From an uncultured Eubacterium sp. (GTDB lineage: Bacteria > Bacillota > Clostridia > Lachnospirales > Lachnospiraceae), in contig CABRZK010000029.1 in NCBI GenBank assembly GCA_902475415.1, forward strand, positions 1 through 14,031: a stretch of 14,031 nt of DNA. The letters are read 5' to 3'. The notes under the pieces are model-generated. The model was not told the origin of the DNA and ran no database searches. It saw only the letters and a list, made by a program, of their open reading frames with translations. This document shows, one piece after another, positions 5,789 through 13,188 of the stretch (position 1 is the first letter of the stretch; every line of letters begins with the position of its first letter). The position numbers and the translations under genes were made by a program.

Positions 5789-7246
5789 TTACTTTCGAGA
5801 ACCCCGGCGGTTCCATTTCCGGTTGTTTTTGATGGTTTTGAATCGACGGTCGCGACCTTCCTTGCGGCGCCAGAACCGACGGATATTGTTATACAGGAAC
5901 CATATAATGAGTATGACTACGATGGCAATTGCCACTCCGCCACCAACCAGCAACAATTTGTTTTTGCTGATCTGAAGGCCGCTTCTATTTCCTGTATTAT
6001 TTTTTTTATCATTTGTTGCCTCTGCCTTTGCAGAGCTGTCTTTACTGTCATCTGCAGACTGCATGGTTCCGGATTTTTCTCCAAATGGATATTCGGTCAC
6101 TTTCGCACCGGTAGTCACTACATTCGCAGTTCCCACCTGTCTGCCACCGTATGAATATACCAGTGTGCCAAGGATACTGTCACTTGCCTGATCGTAATTG
6201 ACCTCTGTCTGTGTATCCAGGAAGTTTGCGGAAACCGGCAAAACAATCGTGGCATCATCGTCTACTTTTGCAAACGTATTCCATTCCGTAAACAGTGTAT
6301 TTTCTTTTTTCCCCGTATTCTCGTAGCGGGTTTCATTCTGTGACACGTTATACAGCTTAAAGTTTTCAAAACAATAATCAAATAAGGTTCTTGTATCGCT
6401 GTACTGACCACCTGCCGTGCATCCCATAACCACACAGATCAGTGTCATGCCATCTTTTTCTGCAAAAGTTACCAGAGTATTGCCTGCATCCGACGTCCAG
6501 CCTGTTTTACCACCGATACAGTATTCGTACAGGTTCTGGCGACCTTTGTAGGCACTGATCATCTGATGGTGATTGTTCAGTGGTGTCGGATCTGCATGTT
6601 TGTTGGTTGGCGGAATCTCATAGCGCACTGTTCCGACGATTTTTCGAAACATATTGTTTTTGATTGCTTCTTTTGAAATCAGCGCCATATCCCGTGCACT
6701 GACTACATGCGCCGGATCCGGCAAACCGTTGCAGTTGTTAAAATGTGTATTGGTACATCCCAGCTCTGCAGCCTTTGCATTCATCATATCGATGAACTTC
6801 TGATAGTCACCGCCACCGACATGTTCTGCCACCGCATAAGAACACTCATTTGCAGACTCCAGCATAATAGCATACAGACACTGCTCCAGTGTCATCTCTT
6901 CATCCAGATCTCTGGCTATATGAGACGTACCACCTTCGTTTTCATAAACAGCCGTTGCACCAAAATGCACCATTTCATCCAGACTGCAGTTTTCCAATGC
7001 AAGGAGTGTCGTCATGATTTTTGTGATACTTGCCGGATAACGCGGTGTATCCGCATCTTTTTCATATAGTACCGTTCCTGTTGACGCATCCATAATAATA
7101 GCACTGGCCGCCTGTACTTCCGGTCCTGCCGGCCACTGCGCCTGCGCATCTGCTTCATCTGCAAATGCCGTCGTCTGTCCAGCCAGACCTGCTGCAACAA
7201 TTGCACACAGACATATACCTGCCAATTTTTTCCATAGTTTTTTCAT
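5789..7246 (-). CDS. D-alanyl-D-alanine carboxypeptidase (PBP5/DacF type, peptidase S11)
   Basis: 485 aa. A signal peptide (MKKLWKKLAGICLCAIVAAG, ending about AFA-D) is followed by the S11 serine peptidase domain. S73-I-T-K76 supplies the nucleophile and general base, S131-A-N133 the second motif and K247-T-G249 the third. The enzyme removes the terminal D-Ala from peptidoglycan stem peptides on the outer membrane face, limiting cross-linking. A beta-rich PBP5 C-terminal domain follows, then a Ser/Lys/Asn-rich spacer (about 390-425), a true transmembrane helix (431-452) and a very basic tail with over ten Arg/Lys. This anchor differs from the amphipathic helix of classical PBP5. ATG at 7246 is chosen because GGAGG lies 6 nt upstream; an ATG seven codons earlier has no site. 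It could be vegetative or sporulation-linked; I saw no clear promoter. Confidence 0.93.
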   Translation of the reverse strand: MKKLWKKLAGICLCAIVAAGLAGQTTAFADEADAQAQWPAGPEVQAASAIIMDASTGTVLYEKDADTPRYPASITKIMTTLLALENCSLDEMVHFGATAVYENEGGTSHIARDLDEEMTLEQCLYAIMLESANECSYAVAEHVGGGDYQKFIDMMNAKAAELGCTNTHFNNCNGLPDPAHVVSARDMALISKEAIKNNMFRKIVGTVRYEIPPTNKHADPTPLNNHHQMISAYKGRQNLYEYCIGGKTGWTSDAGNTLVTFAEKDGMTLICVVMGCTAGGQYSDTRTLFDYCFENFKLYNVSQNETRYENTGKKENTLFTEWNTFAKVDDDATIVLPVSANFLDTQTEVNYDQASDSILGTLVYSYGGRQVGTANVVTTGAKVTEYPFGEKSGTMQSADDSKDSSAKAEATNDKKNNTGNRSGLQISKNKLLLVGGGVAIAIVVILIIWFLYNNIRRFWRRKEGRDRRFKTIKNNRKWNRRGSRK

Positions 7247-7705
7247 CTTTTTCCTCCAACACATCAAAAGCAGCCATCATAAGGCACACGTTTCCTTCAT
7301 TCATCCGCAACTGCTCCAGCTACGACATATTTTTTTCGAGCATTCTAATAGCAAGATGCAATTATGATTTTTGCTTTTATTTGAGTTTCTATCTGTATCT
7401 TTCCCAGATTATCATTTATCAATCTGAATTGTTAAAAGTATATTTTTCATGACTAATGCTTCATAAATATACCGTTTTTCTGAATTGTCGTATTATTTCA
7501 GACAATATCTATCATAGCAAAATTCCCATATCCCGTCCAGTAGAAACACTTATCCTTCATAAAGAAACAAGAATTAGCGATGTAATTCTCTTGTCGCAAT
7601 TCAAATCTTATAGTAAAATACCAGACAGACATATCATCTTTTTATTCATCACAGTTCCATTGTATCCAGGCAATGGTGTATTGACAGAGAAAGGAATTAT
7701 TTTAT
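7247..7705. other. Divergent intergenic region between the carboxypeptidase and trmB
   Basis: 459 bp, AT-rich, with no credible gene; the short frames lack ribosome binding sites or run into trmB in another frame. It holds the candidate trmB promoter and two small dyads. I found no convincing promoter for the carboxypeptidase on the minus strand. Confidence 0.6.
7570..7619 (+). promoter_or_regulatory. Candidate trmB promoter with an adjacent inverted repeat
   Basis: TTGTCG (7591-7596), a 17-bp spacer and TAAAAT (7614-7619). Immediately upstream is a perfect dyad AGAATTA-N6-TAATTCT (7570-7589). Transcription would start near 7626, giving an 80-nt leader that contains a second dyad, CCATTG-N8-CAATGG (7657-7676). 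The role of either dyad is unknown. Confidence 0.5.
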
Positions 7706-8350
7706 ATGAGATTAAGAAATGTACCGGGATCCCGGGAGGCGATTGCTGAACATCCGCTGTGTTTTCTTGAGGAAGATCCACAGGCGGGAAACTGGCATAC
7801 TGTATTTGGAAATGACAATCCGATCCGCATTGAAGTAGGCATGGGAAAAGGACAATTTATCACTACCCTTGCACAACAGAATCCGGAGATCAATTACATT
7901 GGTATCGAGAAATACTCCAGTGTACTGATCCGTGCTCTGGAAAAAACTGACGCATTGGAGGAGCAGCCGAAAAACCTCCGTTTTATCCGCATGGATGCTG
8001 AAAATATCTGCAATATGTTCGCGGAGCATGAAGTAGACGGTATTTACCTGAATTTCTCCGATCCGTGGCCAAAAGATCGCCATGCCAAACGCCGACTGAC
8101 TTCCCAGACATTCCTGGGACGGTATGACAGGATCCTAAAACCAGAAGGACATGTAGAATTCAAAACCGACAACAAAGATCTCTTTCAGTTTTCTCTGGAG
8201 CAGGTTGAGCCGGCCGGATGGCATCTGGATGCCTTCACCTGGGATCTGCATCACGATGAAACACTGAATAAAGGAAATGTCATGACGGAATATGAGCAGA
8301 AATTTTCCTCTATGGGAAATCCGATTTGCAAAATGATCATTTCCAGATAA
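7706..8350 (+). CDS. trmB: tRNA (guanine-N7-)-methyltransferase
   Basis: 214 aa, the normal size for bacterial TrmB, which uses S-adenosylmethionine to form m7G at position 46 of the tRNA variable loop. IEVGMGKGQF (42-51) is the SAM-binding motif I. E68 follows in IGIEKYSS, the acidic residue after strand 2. NFSDPWPKDRHAKRRL (116-131) is the diagnostic TrmB catalytic/tRNA-binding segment. DLHHDETLNKGNVMTEYEQKF near the C-terminus matches the family's conserved T-x-Y-E-x-K-F. An AAAGGA site lies about 9 nt before ATG. It is a single-gene transcript, with its own promoter upstream and the strong terminator at 8362-8408 just after it. Confidence 0.96.
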   Translation: MRLRNVPGSREAIAEHPLCFLEEDPQAGNWHTVFGNDNPIRIEVGMGKGQFITTLAQQNPEINYIGIEKYSSVLIRALEKTDALEEQPKNLRFIRMDAENICNMFAEHEVDGIYLNFSDPWPKDRHAKRRLTSQTFLGRYDRILKPEGHVEFKTDNKDLFQFSLEQVEPAGWHLDAFTWDLHHDETLNKGNVMTEYEQKFSSMGNPICKMIISR

Positions 8351-8361
8351 TTTTTTCACAC

Positions 8362-8408
8362 AAAAAACCATATGGCGATATCTCAGACAGACCGCCATAT
8401 GGTTTTTT
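8362..8408. terminator. Bidirectional terminator between trmB and the GIY-YIG gene
   Basis: A perfect 16-bp stem (8362-8377 with 8393-8408, core CCATATGGCG) has a 15-nt loop. The outer arms are A and T runs, so both strands end in a T-tract. It begins 12 bp after the trmB stop and lies 26 bp from the stop of the convergent gene, so it serves both. Confidence 0.92.
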
Positions 8409-8433
8409 TATAAATACCCTTTCTTCTTTTTGG

Positions 8434-8742
8434 CTATTTTCCAGGAATTAACGCCATCTCTTCTTCCGTCAGCGCATCCTTCCAGAAATCTGATTCCAGG
8501 AGCTTCATTTTCTCGTTTCTCGAAAAATGTTTGATCCGCGCCTCCCGGCTCATAGCCTCTGATTTTGTGTCATATACCTCCAGATACACCAGTTCCAGTG
8601 GCCCCCGGCCCCGGGTATATTTTGCTCCCTTTCCACTTTGATGCTGCCGGAGACGAGCTGCAATATCATTCGTCCAGCCAGTGTAAAGACTCCCATCTCC
8701 ACATTTTAGTATATATGTATAATTTCGTGTTGTTTCCTTCAT
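8434..8742 (-). CDS. GIY-YIG nuclease superfamily protein (YhbQ/UPF0213-like)
   Basis: 102 aa, a stand-alone GIY-YIG domain of the usual size. YTYILKCGDGSLYTGWTND (8-26) covers the two signature strands, with Y-T-Y replacing G-I-Y and Y-T-G replacing Y-I-G, common in this subgroup. R32 in the ARLRQH helix and E67 in SREARIK occupy the catalytic arginine and metal-binding glutamate positions. Stand-alone members are thought to act on DNA, perhaps in repair, but their cellular role is poorly defined. GAGG 7-8 nt upstream supports the start. It has its own candidate promoter and the shared terminator, so it appears monocistronic. Confidence 0.9.
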   Translation of the reverse strand: MKETTRNYTYILKCGDGSLYTGWTNDIAARLRQHQSGKGAKYTRGRGPLELVYLEVYDTKSEAMSREARIKHFSRNEKMKLLESDFWKDALTEEEMALIPGK

Positions 8743-9171
8743 AATAATCCTCTTTTGTCCAGTTTCTTTTTATTATGCCCCGGCTACACAGTCATGCAAA
8801 AACAGGATGCAACTTCTTTTTCGTCATACAGATGTTGCTTTTTTATCCACTGATTTTTCTGTGCAGCCTGAGCATTTGATTATAAAAAGCAATCGACCTG
8901 CCGTACCTCACCCATGATACATCCTTTAGCATCAGATGCATGTTTTTCTTTGTTTCTCACCTGCTGCAGCGCCAGACATCAGATGATTAACTTTTTTCTT
9001 TGTTGTAAAACTGTATCTGCCCTCATCGATTGCGAATTTTGTTTTCTGCTATTTTTTTCGATATATTTTATTATACACACTTTTAAACCAAATGTGCCAG
9101 AGTCTCTGATTATCATTTTTTCACCAATCATACTTCATCTGATCTTCTAATCAAAAATTTCGATTTTTTAT
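8743..9171. other. Intergenic region between spoIIQ and the GIY-YIG gene
   Basis: 429 bp without a credible gene. Apart from the candidate GIY-YIG promoter at 8772-8799 I see only a weak hairpin with a T run on the plus strand (8809-8844) and an A/T-only stem near 9160 that might end spoIIQ transcription. The rest is plain AT-rich sequence. Confidence 0.5.
8772..8799 (-). promoter_or_regulatory. Candidate promoter of the GIY-YIG gene
   Basis: On the minus strand TTGCAT (8794-8799), a 16-bp spacer and CATAAT (8772-8777, one base from consensus). Transcription would begin near 8765, about 23 nt before the start codon and just upstream of its GAGG site. Confidence 0.45.
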
Positions 9172-9996
9172 TTATCTGATATAGTCCATGGGATTGATCG
9201 GCTTTCCTGATTTTGTCATTGCAAAATACAGATTGGCTCCTTCCACAGCGTAATATTTGGTCGGTTCTGCCACATACCCGATGACATCGCCCTGACTGAC
9301 ATAATCTCCTGCAGATACTTCTACCTCCTTTAACTGTCCGTAGATAGCCTGATAGCCGTCACCAAGGCCGATTGTTACTGTCTCACCAGTTTCCGCCGTA
9401 GTATCCACGCCGATGACCTGTCCATCCGATGCAGCCGTTACTTTGTCATTTACATGACCGGCAATGATTACCGCCGGATTATATCTGTACTGATCCAGTG
9501 TGGCAAAATATACGGACTGATCCATACTGTAATTCAGGATCACATTCCCTTCCAGCGGCCAGGCAATGGTATCTGATGCTGAAAAGTGCATGACTGGCTC
9601 TTCCACCGTCTGTGTCTGACCGGCAACAGCCTCTGTATCCGCAGTTTCCTGCACCAGATCAGATGAGGATACCAGTGTATCATTCGACGGATTGCTCAGG
9701 GCATCAGACACTTCCTGTTCCGGTGTCTGTGCTGCCAGTGTTTCCTGTGTATCCTCTTCCGAAGATATATCAGAGGATGTATCTGCTTTCGGACTGGTCC
9801 ATTCATTTTCCGTCAAAGCCGCCGTTTCACTCTGTTTTTGCTGTGCCGATTTCCTTTCATACTGATAAGCCCCCACCATTGCCACTGCTGCCACAAGTGT
9901 CACAATTCCAGCTGTCAGATAAGATTTCTGTTTATAAATATGTTTACACCGTTTTTCTTTTTTTTCACTGGTTTCTGTGTTTTTATTCTGCTCCAT
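9172..9996 (-). CDS. spoIIQ: SpoIIQ-like engulfment protein with a degenerate LytM (M23) domain
   Basis: 274 aa. A short basic cytoplasmic N-terminus is followed by one membrane helix (about 25-45), a Ser/Thr/Glu/Gln-rich linker (50-140) and a C-terminal M23/LytM fold (about 145-274: VTAASDGQVIGV, VSAGDYVSQGDVIGYV, PINPMDYIR). In SpoIIQ this domain faces the intermembrane space and binds mother-cell SpoIIIAH, forming the channel and zipper needed for engulfment and forespore maturation. Here every metallopeptidase zinc-ligand position is changed: N173 and I177 replace His and Asp, Q221 replaces the middle His, and N255-L-Y257 replaces His-x-His. It should be non-catalytic. GGAGG 5 nt upstream fixes the start at 9996; an ATG 18 codons earlier lacks one. 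It follows spoIID, as in Clostridioides difficile, but has its own candidate sigma-F promoter. A generic M23-like envelope protein remains possible. Confidence 0.82.
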   Translation of the reverse strand: MEQNKNTETSEKKEKRCKHIYKQKSYLTAGIVTLVAAVAMVGAYQYERKSAQQKQSETAALTENEWTSPKADTSSDISSEEDTQETLAAQTPEQEVSDALSNPSNDTLVSSSDLVQETADTEAVAGQTQTVEEPVMHFSASDTIAWPLEGNVILNYSMDQSVYFATLDQYRYNPAVIIAGHVNDKVTAASDGQVIGVDTTAETGETVTIGLGDGYQAIYGQLKEVEVSAGDYVSQGDVIGYVAEPTKYYAVEGANLYFAMTKSGKPINPMDYIR

Positions 9997-10147
9997 GTTT
10001 CTCCTCCATTTTTCCACCATCGCACTATACTCAATTCCGTCATTTTTCAAACGCTCTGTGTTATAATTCTTATATTTCCTGTCTGATTTACTTCACAGAT
10101 GATTTCTTTCTATCCGATTGAGTATCTGCTTCTTATACGTTTAACTT

Positions 10148-10176
10148 TATTCTTTCCCGGAAAAATGGTTTTATAC
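10148..10176 (-). promoter_or_regulatory. Candidate sigma-F promoter of spoIIQ
   Basis: On the minus strand GTATA (10172-10176), a 14-bp spacer and GGAAAGAATA (10148-10157). This fits the forespore sigma-F pattern GYATA - about 15 bp - GGNNANANTR at every fixed position. spoIIQ is a sigma-F gene in Bacillus. A perfect palindrome, CAGCAGATCTGCTG (10176-10189), abuts the -35. The leader would be about 145 nt. Confidence 0.5.
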
Positions 10177-10228
10177 AGCAGATCTGCTGATTTCTTTTCA
10201 AAACATTAAGACGCACCTTTTACACCCG

Positions 10229-10262
10229 AAAAAACTGCTGTCATTTTTCTAATAACAGCAGT
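10229..10262 (-). terminator. Rho-independent terminator of spoIID
   Basis: An 8-bp stem (ACTGCTGT at 10234-10241 with ACAGCAGT at 10255-10262) has a 13-nt loop and six T on the minus strand. It starts 24 bp after the spoIID stop and separates spoIID from spoIIQ transcription. Confidence 0.88.
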
Positions 10263-10285
10263 CTTTCTTTACATTTTTATGACTG

Positions 10286-11293
10286 TCACCAGTCTGTGAT
10301 TGTTACATTCGTATAATAATAGTTCAGAACGTCTTTGTAATTTTTTCCCTGTTTTGCCAATGCATTCGCTCCATACTGACTCAGTCCCAGCCCGTGACCG
10401 ATTCCTTTGGTTACGATTCGGATTTTTCCATCCAGCTCTGACAACCAGAAGCAGGATGAATTCAAATGTAATGCGTCACGAACCGCTTCACCATTCGCCA
10501 CAGTCGTCCCACAGGTAACTTCTGTCACATAATCCGCACTGTCTCTGACTGTCAGCTCCAGGACTCCGGGCATTTCATCAGCCACAAGCGTTTCGTCCTG
10601 AAAAATCGGAGCCAGTGCATTTACAAACTCCTGTTTTTCCATATAAGTAACCGACAGAAATCCATCGGCCAGCATGTCATCCTCACTGTCCACACATTGC
10701 AGATAAATATATTCTTCCTGCCCCGGAACTTCTGATGCATTCCTTGTTTTGCAGTTCGCCGCAAAATGATAAGCCGCCTGGATCGGCTCACCTTCAAATG
10801 TCACAATTTCGCCCCCTGTCTCTTCCACTGCCTGTCTGATTTTTTCCATATTTGATTCATAAGCTGCTTCTCCCCATACCTCTTTCAGTTCCTGCTCTGT
10901 AGCAGATGCCAGGCCGGAATCTGATATCTGCCAGTCCCTGTTTTCTCCATCTTGAATCGTATTATTTCCATCACCTGAAACCTGTATTTCTTCTTTTGGG
11001 AGTTCGCTTATCTCGTTTTTCGCCTCCTTTGCTTCGTCACTCAGCTCAGTCTCTTTTAGATATTCCCGATACTGGCGCCAGAGATTGGTTCTGGCAATGA
11101 CAGCCTGCGCTTTCAAGCATTCAGGTTCACTGGTTACAGATATTTCTTTTGCAACGATAAATGGCAGCTCCTCTTCCATCCGGGTCTGCACCGGATCTGT
11201 ATCCTTCCTGTTGTCCATCCAGACCGTAAGCAAACAAGGTACAAACACTGCCAATATAAAAATTGAGCCATAAAGTTTGAATTTTTCTTTCAT
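10286..11293 (-). CDS. spoIID: Stage II sporulation protein D (septal peptidoglycan lytic transglycosylase)
   Basis: 335 aa, the normal size for SpoIID. One N-terminal membrane helix (about 8-26) anchors it in the mother-cell membrane. The SpoIID domain begins with a catalytic-glutamate segment (FIVAKEIS, E50), where the family has V-x-x-E-M-P, followed by the hallmark CLKAQAVIARTN (58-69). AYHFAANCKTRNASEV occupies the position of the family's conserved substrate/metal loop. GIGHGLGLSQYGANALAKQG (297-316) is the conserved C-terminal signature. The enzyme cleaves septal glycan strands together with SpoIIM and SpoIIP during engulfment. A stretch of about 60 acidic/polar residues (about 78-140) splits the N-terminal signature from the rest and looks like a lineage insertion. 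There is no Shine-Dalgarno site; the ATG sits in the loop of a hairpin (11269-11306). Confidence 0.9.
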   Translation of the reverse strand: MKEKFKLYGSIFILAVFVPCLLTVWMDNRKDTDPVQTRMEEELPFIVAKEISVTSEPECLKAQAVIARTNLWRQYREYLKETELSDEAKEAKNEISELPKEEIQVSGDGNNTIQDGENRDWQISDSGLASATEQELKEVWGEAAYESNMEKIRQAVEETGGEIVTFEGEPIQAAYHFAANCKTRNASEVPGQEEYIYLQCVDSEDDMLADGFLSVTYMEKQEFVNALAPIFQDETLVADEMPGVLELTVRDSADYVTEVTCGTTVANGEAVRDALHLNSSCFWLSELDGKIRIVTKGIGHGLGLSQYGANALAKQGKNYKDVLNYYYTNVTITDW

Positions 11294-11306
11294 TCTAAAC
11301 TTTATG
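11269..11306 (-). promoter_or_regulatory. Inverted repeat enclosing the spoIID start codon
   Basis: A perfect 10-bp inverted repeat, CATAAAGTTT (11269-11278) and AAACTTTATG (11297-11306), has an 18-nt loop containing the ATG (11291-11293). No purine-rich ribosome site precedes the ATG. The hairpin could present or hide the start, or the repeat could be a DNA operator. Confidence 0.55.
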
Positions 11307-11455
11307 ACTCAGATCTGTTTTTTATACAGTAATTTTATACATCCATTTTTCTGTATCACGAAATACAATTTCTGATTTGTTATGTTTCTCAACACGCATT
11401 TCTGCGGAATACTTTCTATTGATTTTTACCGTTCATGCGAATCCGAACATTTATG

Positions 11456-12340
11456 TTACATTTCAGAAAAAGCATTGGATAATGCGGCAAATTCTGCCAG
11501 TTTCAGTGCTTCCCCGCGGATGGTCAGCGGCTTTCCGATGGCTGTAATTGCTGCTTCAATCTGTTCTTTTGAAAAATTAATCTCACCGGAATTCTTCAGT
11601 CCGTTGACCAGTGTCTTTCTGCGCTGATTGAAGGATGCACGAATAATGCGAAACATCAGTTTTTCGTCTTTTACGTCTACAACCGGTGTCTCATGTCTGG
11701 TCAGACGGATAACCGCGGAACCCACATTCGGACGCGGCATAAAGCAGTTTGGCGGAACATTTGCCACAATCTCCGGATCGGCATAATACTGTACCGCCAG
11801 AGATAACGCACCGTATTCCTTGGAACCCGGTCCGGTCTTCATACGGTCAGCCACTTCCTTCTGTACCATGATGGTGATGCTTTCAATCGGCACATGGCTC
11901 TCGAAAAGTCCCATAATGATGGGTGTCGTAATGTAATACGGTAAGTTGGCTACCACTTTGATCGGACGGCCGCCATTCTTCTCCTCTACCAGCTTGTTGA
12001 TATCTACTTTTAAAATGTCTTCATTGATGATTGTGACATTGTCGAAAGCTTTTAACGTATCGCCTTCCAGAATCGGAATCAGCACTTTATCAATCTCTAT
12101 GGCAACGACTTCTCGGGCTGCACAGGCAAGATACTGTGTCATGGTACCAATACCCGGACCGATTTCCAGTACAAAATCATCCGGTGTAATACCCGCCTCG
12201 TCAATAATACGCTCCAGCACATGGGTATCGATCAGAAAATTCTGACCGAACTTTTTCTGAAAAGCAAATTTATAACGATTTAATACCGCAATAGTCTCCT
12301 GCGGATTTCCCAGATACGGTTTTGGTCTGTTTTCACTCAT
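11456..12340 (-). CDS. rsmA: 16S rRNA (adenine1518-N6/adenine1519-N6)-dimethyltransferase
   Basis: 294 aa. RsmA (KsgA) dimethylates two adjacent adenines in the 3' hairpin of 16S rRNA using SAM, late in 30S assembly. KKFGQNFL (29-36) is the family N-terminal motif, LEIGPGIGTMT (58-68) the SAM loop, VAIEID (79-84) motif II, and NLPYY (132-136) the catalytic N-x-P-Y motif that flips out the target adenine. RPNVGSAVIRL closes the methyltransferase core and a small helical domain follows (FNQRRKTLVNGL). The start at 12340 is preceded by GAGGAG; an ATG 13 codons earlier has none. It follows tatD with an 81-bp gap. In Bacillus rnmV lies between these genes; it is absent here. Confidence 0.97.
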   Translation of the reverse strand: MSENRPKPYLGNPQETIAVLNRYKFAFQKKFGQNFLIDTHVLERIIDEAGITPDDFVLEIGPGIGTMTQYLACAAREVVAIEIDKVLIPILEGDTLKAFDNVTIINEDILKVDINKLVEEKNGGRPIKVVANLPYYITTPIIMGLFESHVPIESITIMVQKEVADRMKTGPGSKEYGALSLAVQYYADPEIVANVPPNCFMPRPNVGSAVIRLTRHETPVVDVKDEKLMFRIIRASFNQRRKTLVNGLKNSGEINFSKEQIEAAITAIGKPLTIRGEALKLAEFAALSNAFSEM

Positions 12341-12359
12341 TTTTTCTCCTCGAAAGGAC

Positions 12360-12380
12360 AAAAGTGCGTTTACACGCACT
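12360..12380 (-). terminator. Weak hairpin between tatD and rsmA, possible attenuator
   Basis: A 6-bp stem (AGTGCG at 12363-12368 with CGCACT at 12375-12380) and 6-nt loop are followed on the minus strand by only four T before GTCC. It could partly reduce transcription from tatD into rsmA; read-through is likely. Confidence 0.4.
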
Positions 12381-12420
12381 CCTGTTCTCTAATTCTTACA
12401 ATACAATTTCACCGTTTTTC

Positions 12421-13188
12421 CTATGATATTTGGAACAGCTTTCTGGCATTTTCTTCGGTAACCGCAATGACTTCTTCCCTGGAAATTCCTTTCAGATCTG
12501 CAATTTCCTGTGCCACATAATCAATGTAGGCTGAATTATTGCGCATTCCACGGAATGGTGTCGGTGCCATATACGGGCAATCTGTTTCCAGCAAAATGCG
12601 TTCCAGCGGAATCTGTCTGGCAGTTTCTTTTGCTTTTTTTGCATTTTTAAAAGTAACCACGCCACCCAATCCGATATAATATCCAAGTTTTACATATTCC
12701 TGCGCCATTTCCGGGGAATAGGAATAACAATGGATCACACCGCGCTGATTTTTACCTCTGGCTGCGATCAGATCAAAAGTGTCCTTTGCCGCATCTCTGC
12801 TGTGTACGACGATTGGAAGATCCAGTTCTTTCGCCAGATCCATCTGACGCACAAACCAGTGCTGCTGCTCTTCGTGGGGCTGTACATTCCAGTGATAATC
12901 CAGACCGATTTCACCGATGGCTACTACTTTTTTCTCTGTGCGGGCCACTTCGCTCAGACGGGCAAAGGTCTCTTCGTTCAGTTCCCCAGTCTCATCCGGA
13001 TGAACACCCACTGCCGCGTAGACGAAAGGATACTGATTGGCCAGCTCCACACTACGCCAGCAGCCTTCCAGAGATGCGCCGACATTTATGATCGTGCCGA
13101 CATTCTGCGCTGCCATACCACGCAGCAGCGCATCTCTGTCTGTATCAAACTGTTCATCATCATAATGTGCATGTGTATCAAAAATCAT
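12421..13188 (-). CDS. tatD: TatD-family metal-dependent hydrolase
   Basis: 255 aa, full length for TatD nucleases (TIM-barrel amidohydrolase superfamily). Metal-site residues visible are H6 and H8 (FDTHAHYDD), E93 (AIGEIGLDYH), H129 (IVVHSRDA), H153 (GVIHCYS) and D203 (LLETDCPYMAP). Members act as 3'-5' exonucleases or DNases in DNA repair and RNA quality control; the exact substrate is not settled for this clade. Its ATG shares one base with the metG stop (TAATG) and GGAG lies 8 nt upstream inside metG, so translation is probably coupled. The downstream neighbour is rsmA, the conserved Bacillota order. Confidence 0.95.
   Translation of the reverse strand: MIFDTHAHYDDEQFDTDRDALLRGMAAQNVGTIINVGASLEGCWRSVELANQYPFVYAAVGVHPDETGELNEETFARLSEVARTEKKVVAIGEIGLDYHWNVQPHEEQQHWFVRQMDLAKELDLPIVVHSRDAAKDTFDLIAARGKNQRGVIHCYSYSPEMAQEYVKLGYYIGLGGVVTFKNAKKAKETARQIPLERILLETDCPYMAPTPFRGMRNNSAYIDYVAQEIADLKGISREEVIAVTEENARKLFQIS

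Noticed and set aside
7456..7749. 97-codon plus-strand frame before trmB
   Set aside because: It overlaps trmB in another frame, crosses the trmB promoter and lacks a ribosome binding site.
8809..8844. Plus-strand hairpin followed by six T, possible terminator or small RNA end
   Set aside because: The stem has a mismatch and no plus-strand gene or promoter precedes it after the strong terminator at 8362-8408.
9156..9175. Stem AAAAAT-TTCG-ATTTTT as the spoIIQ terminator
   Set aside because: Only A-T pairs and short; too weak to call as a terminator.
9612..10121. 169-codon plus-strand frame antisense to spoIIQ
   Set aside because: It mirrors the repetitive Ser/Thr/Glu linker of spoIIQ and shows no start signal or domain.
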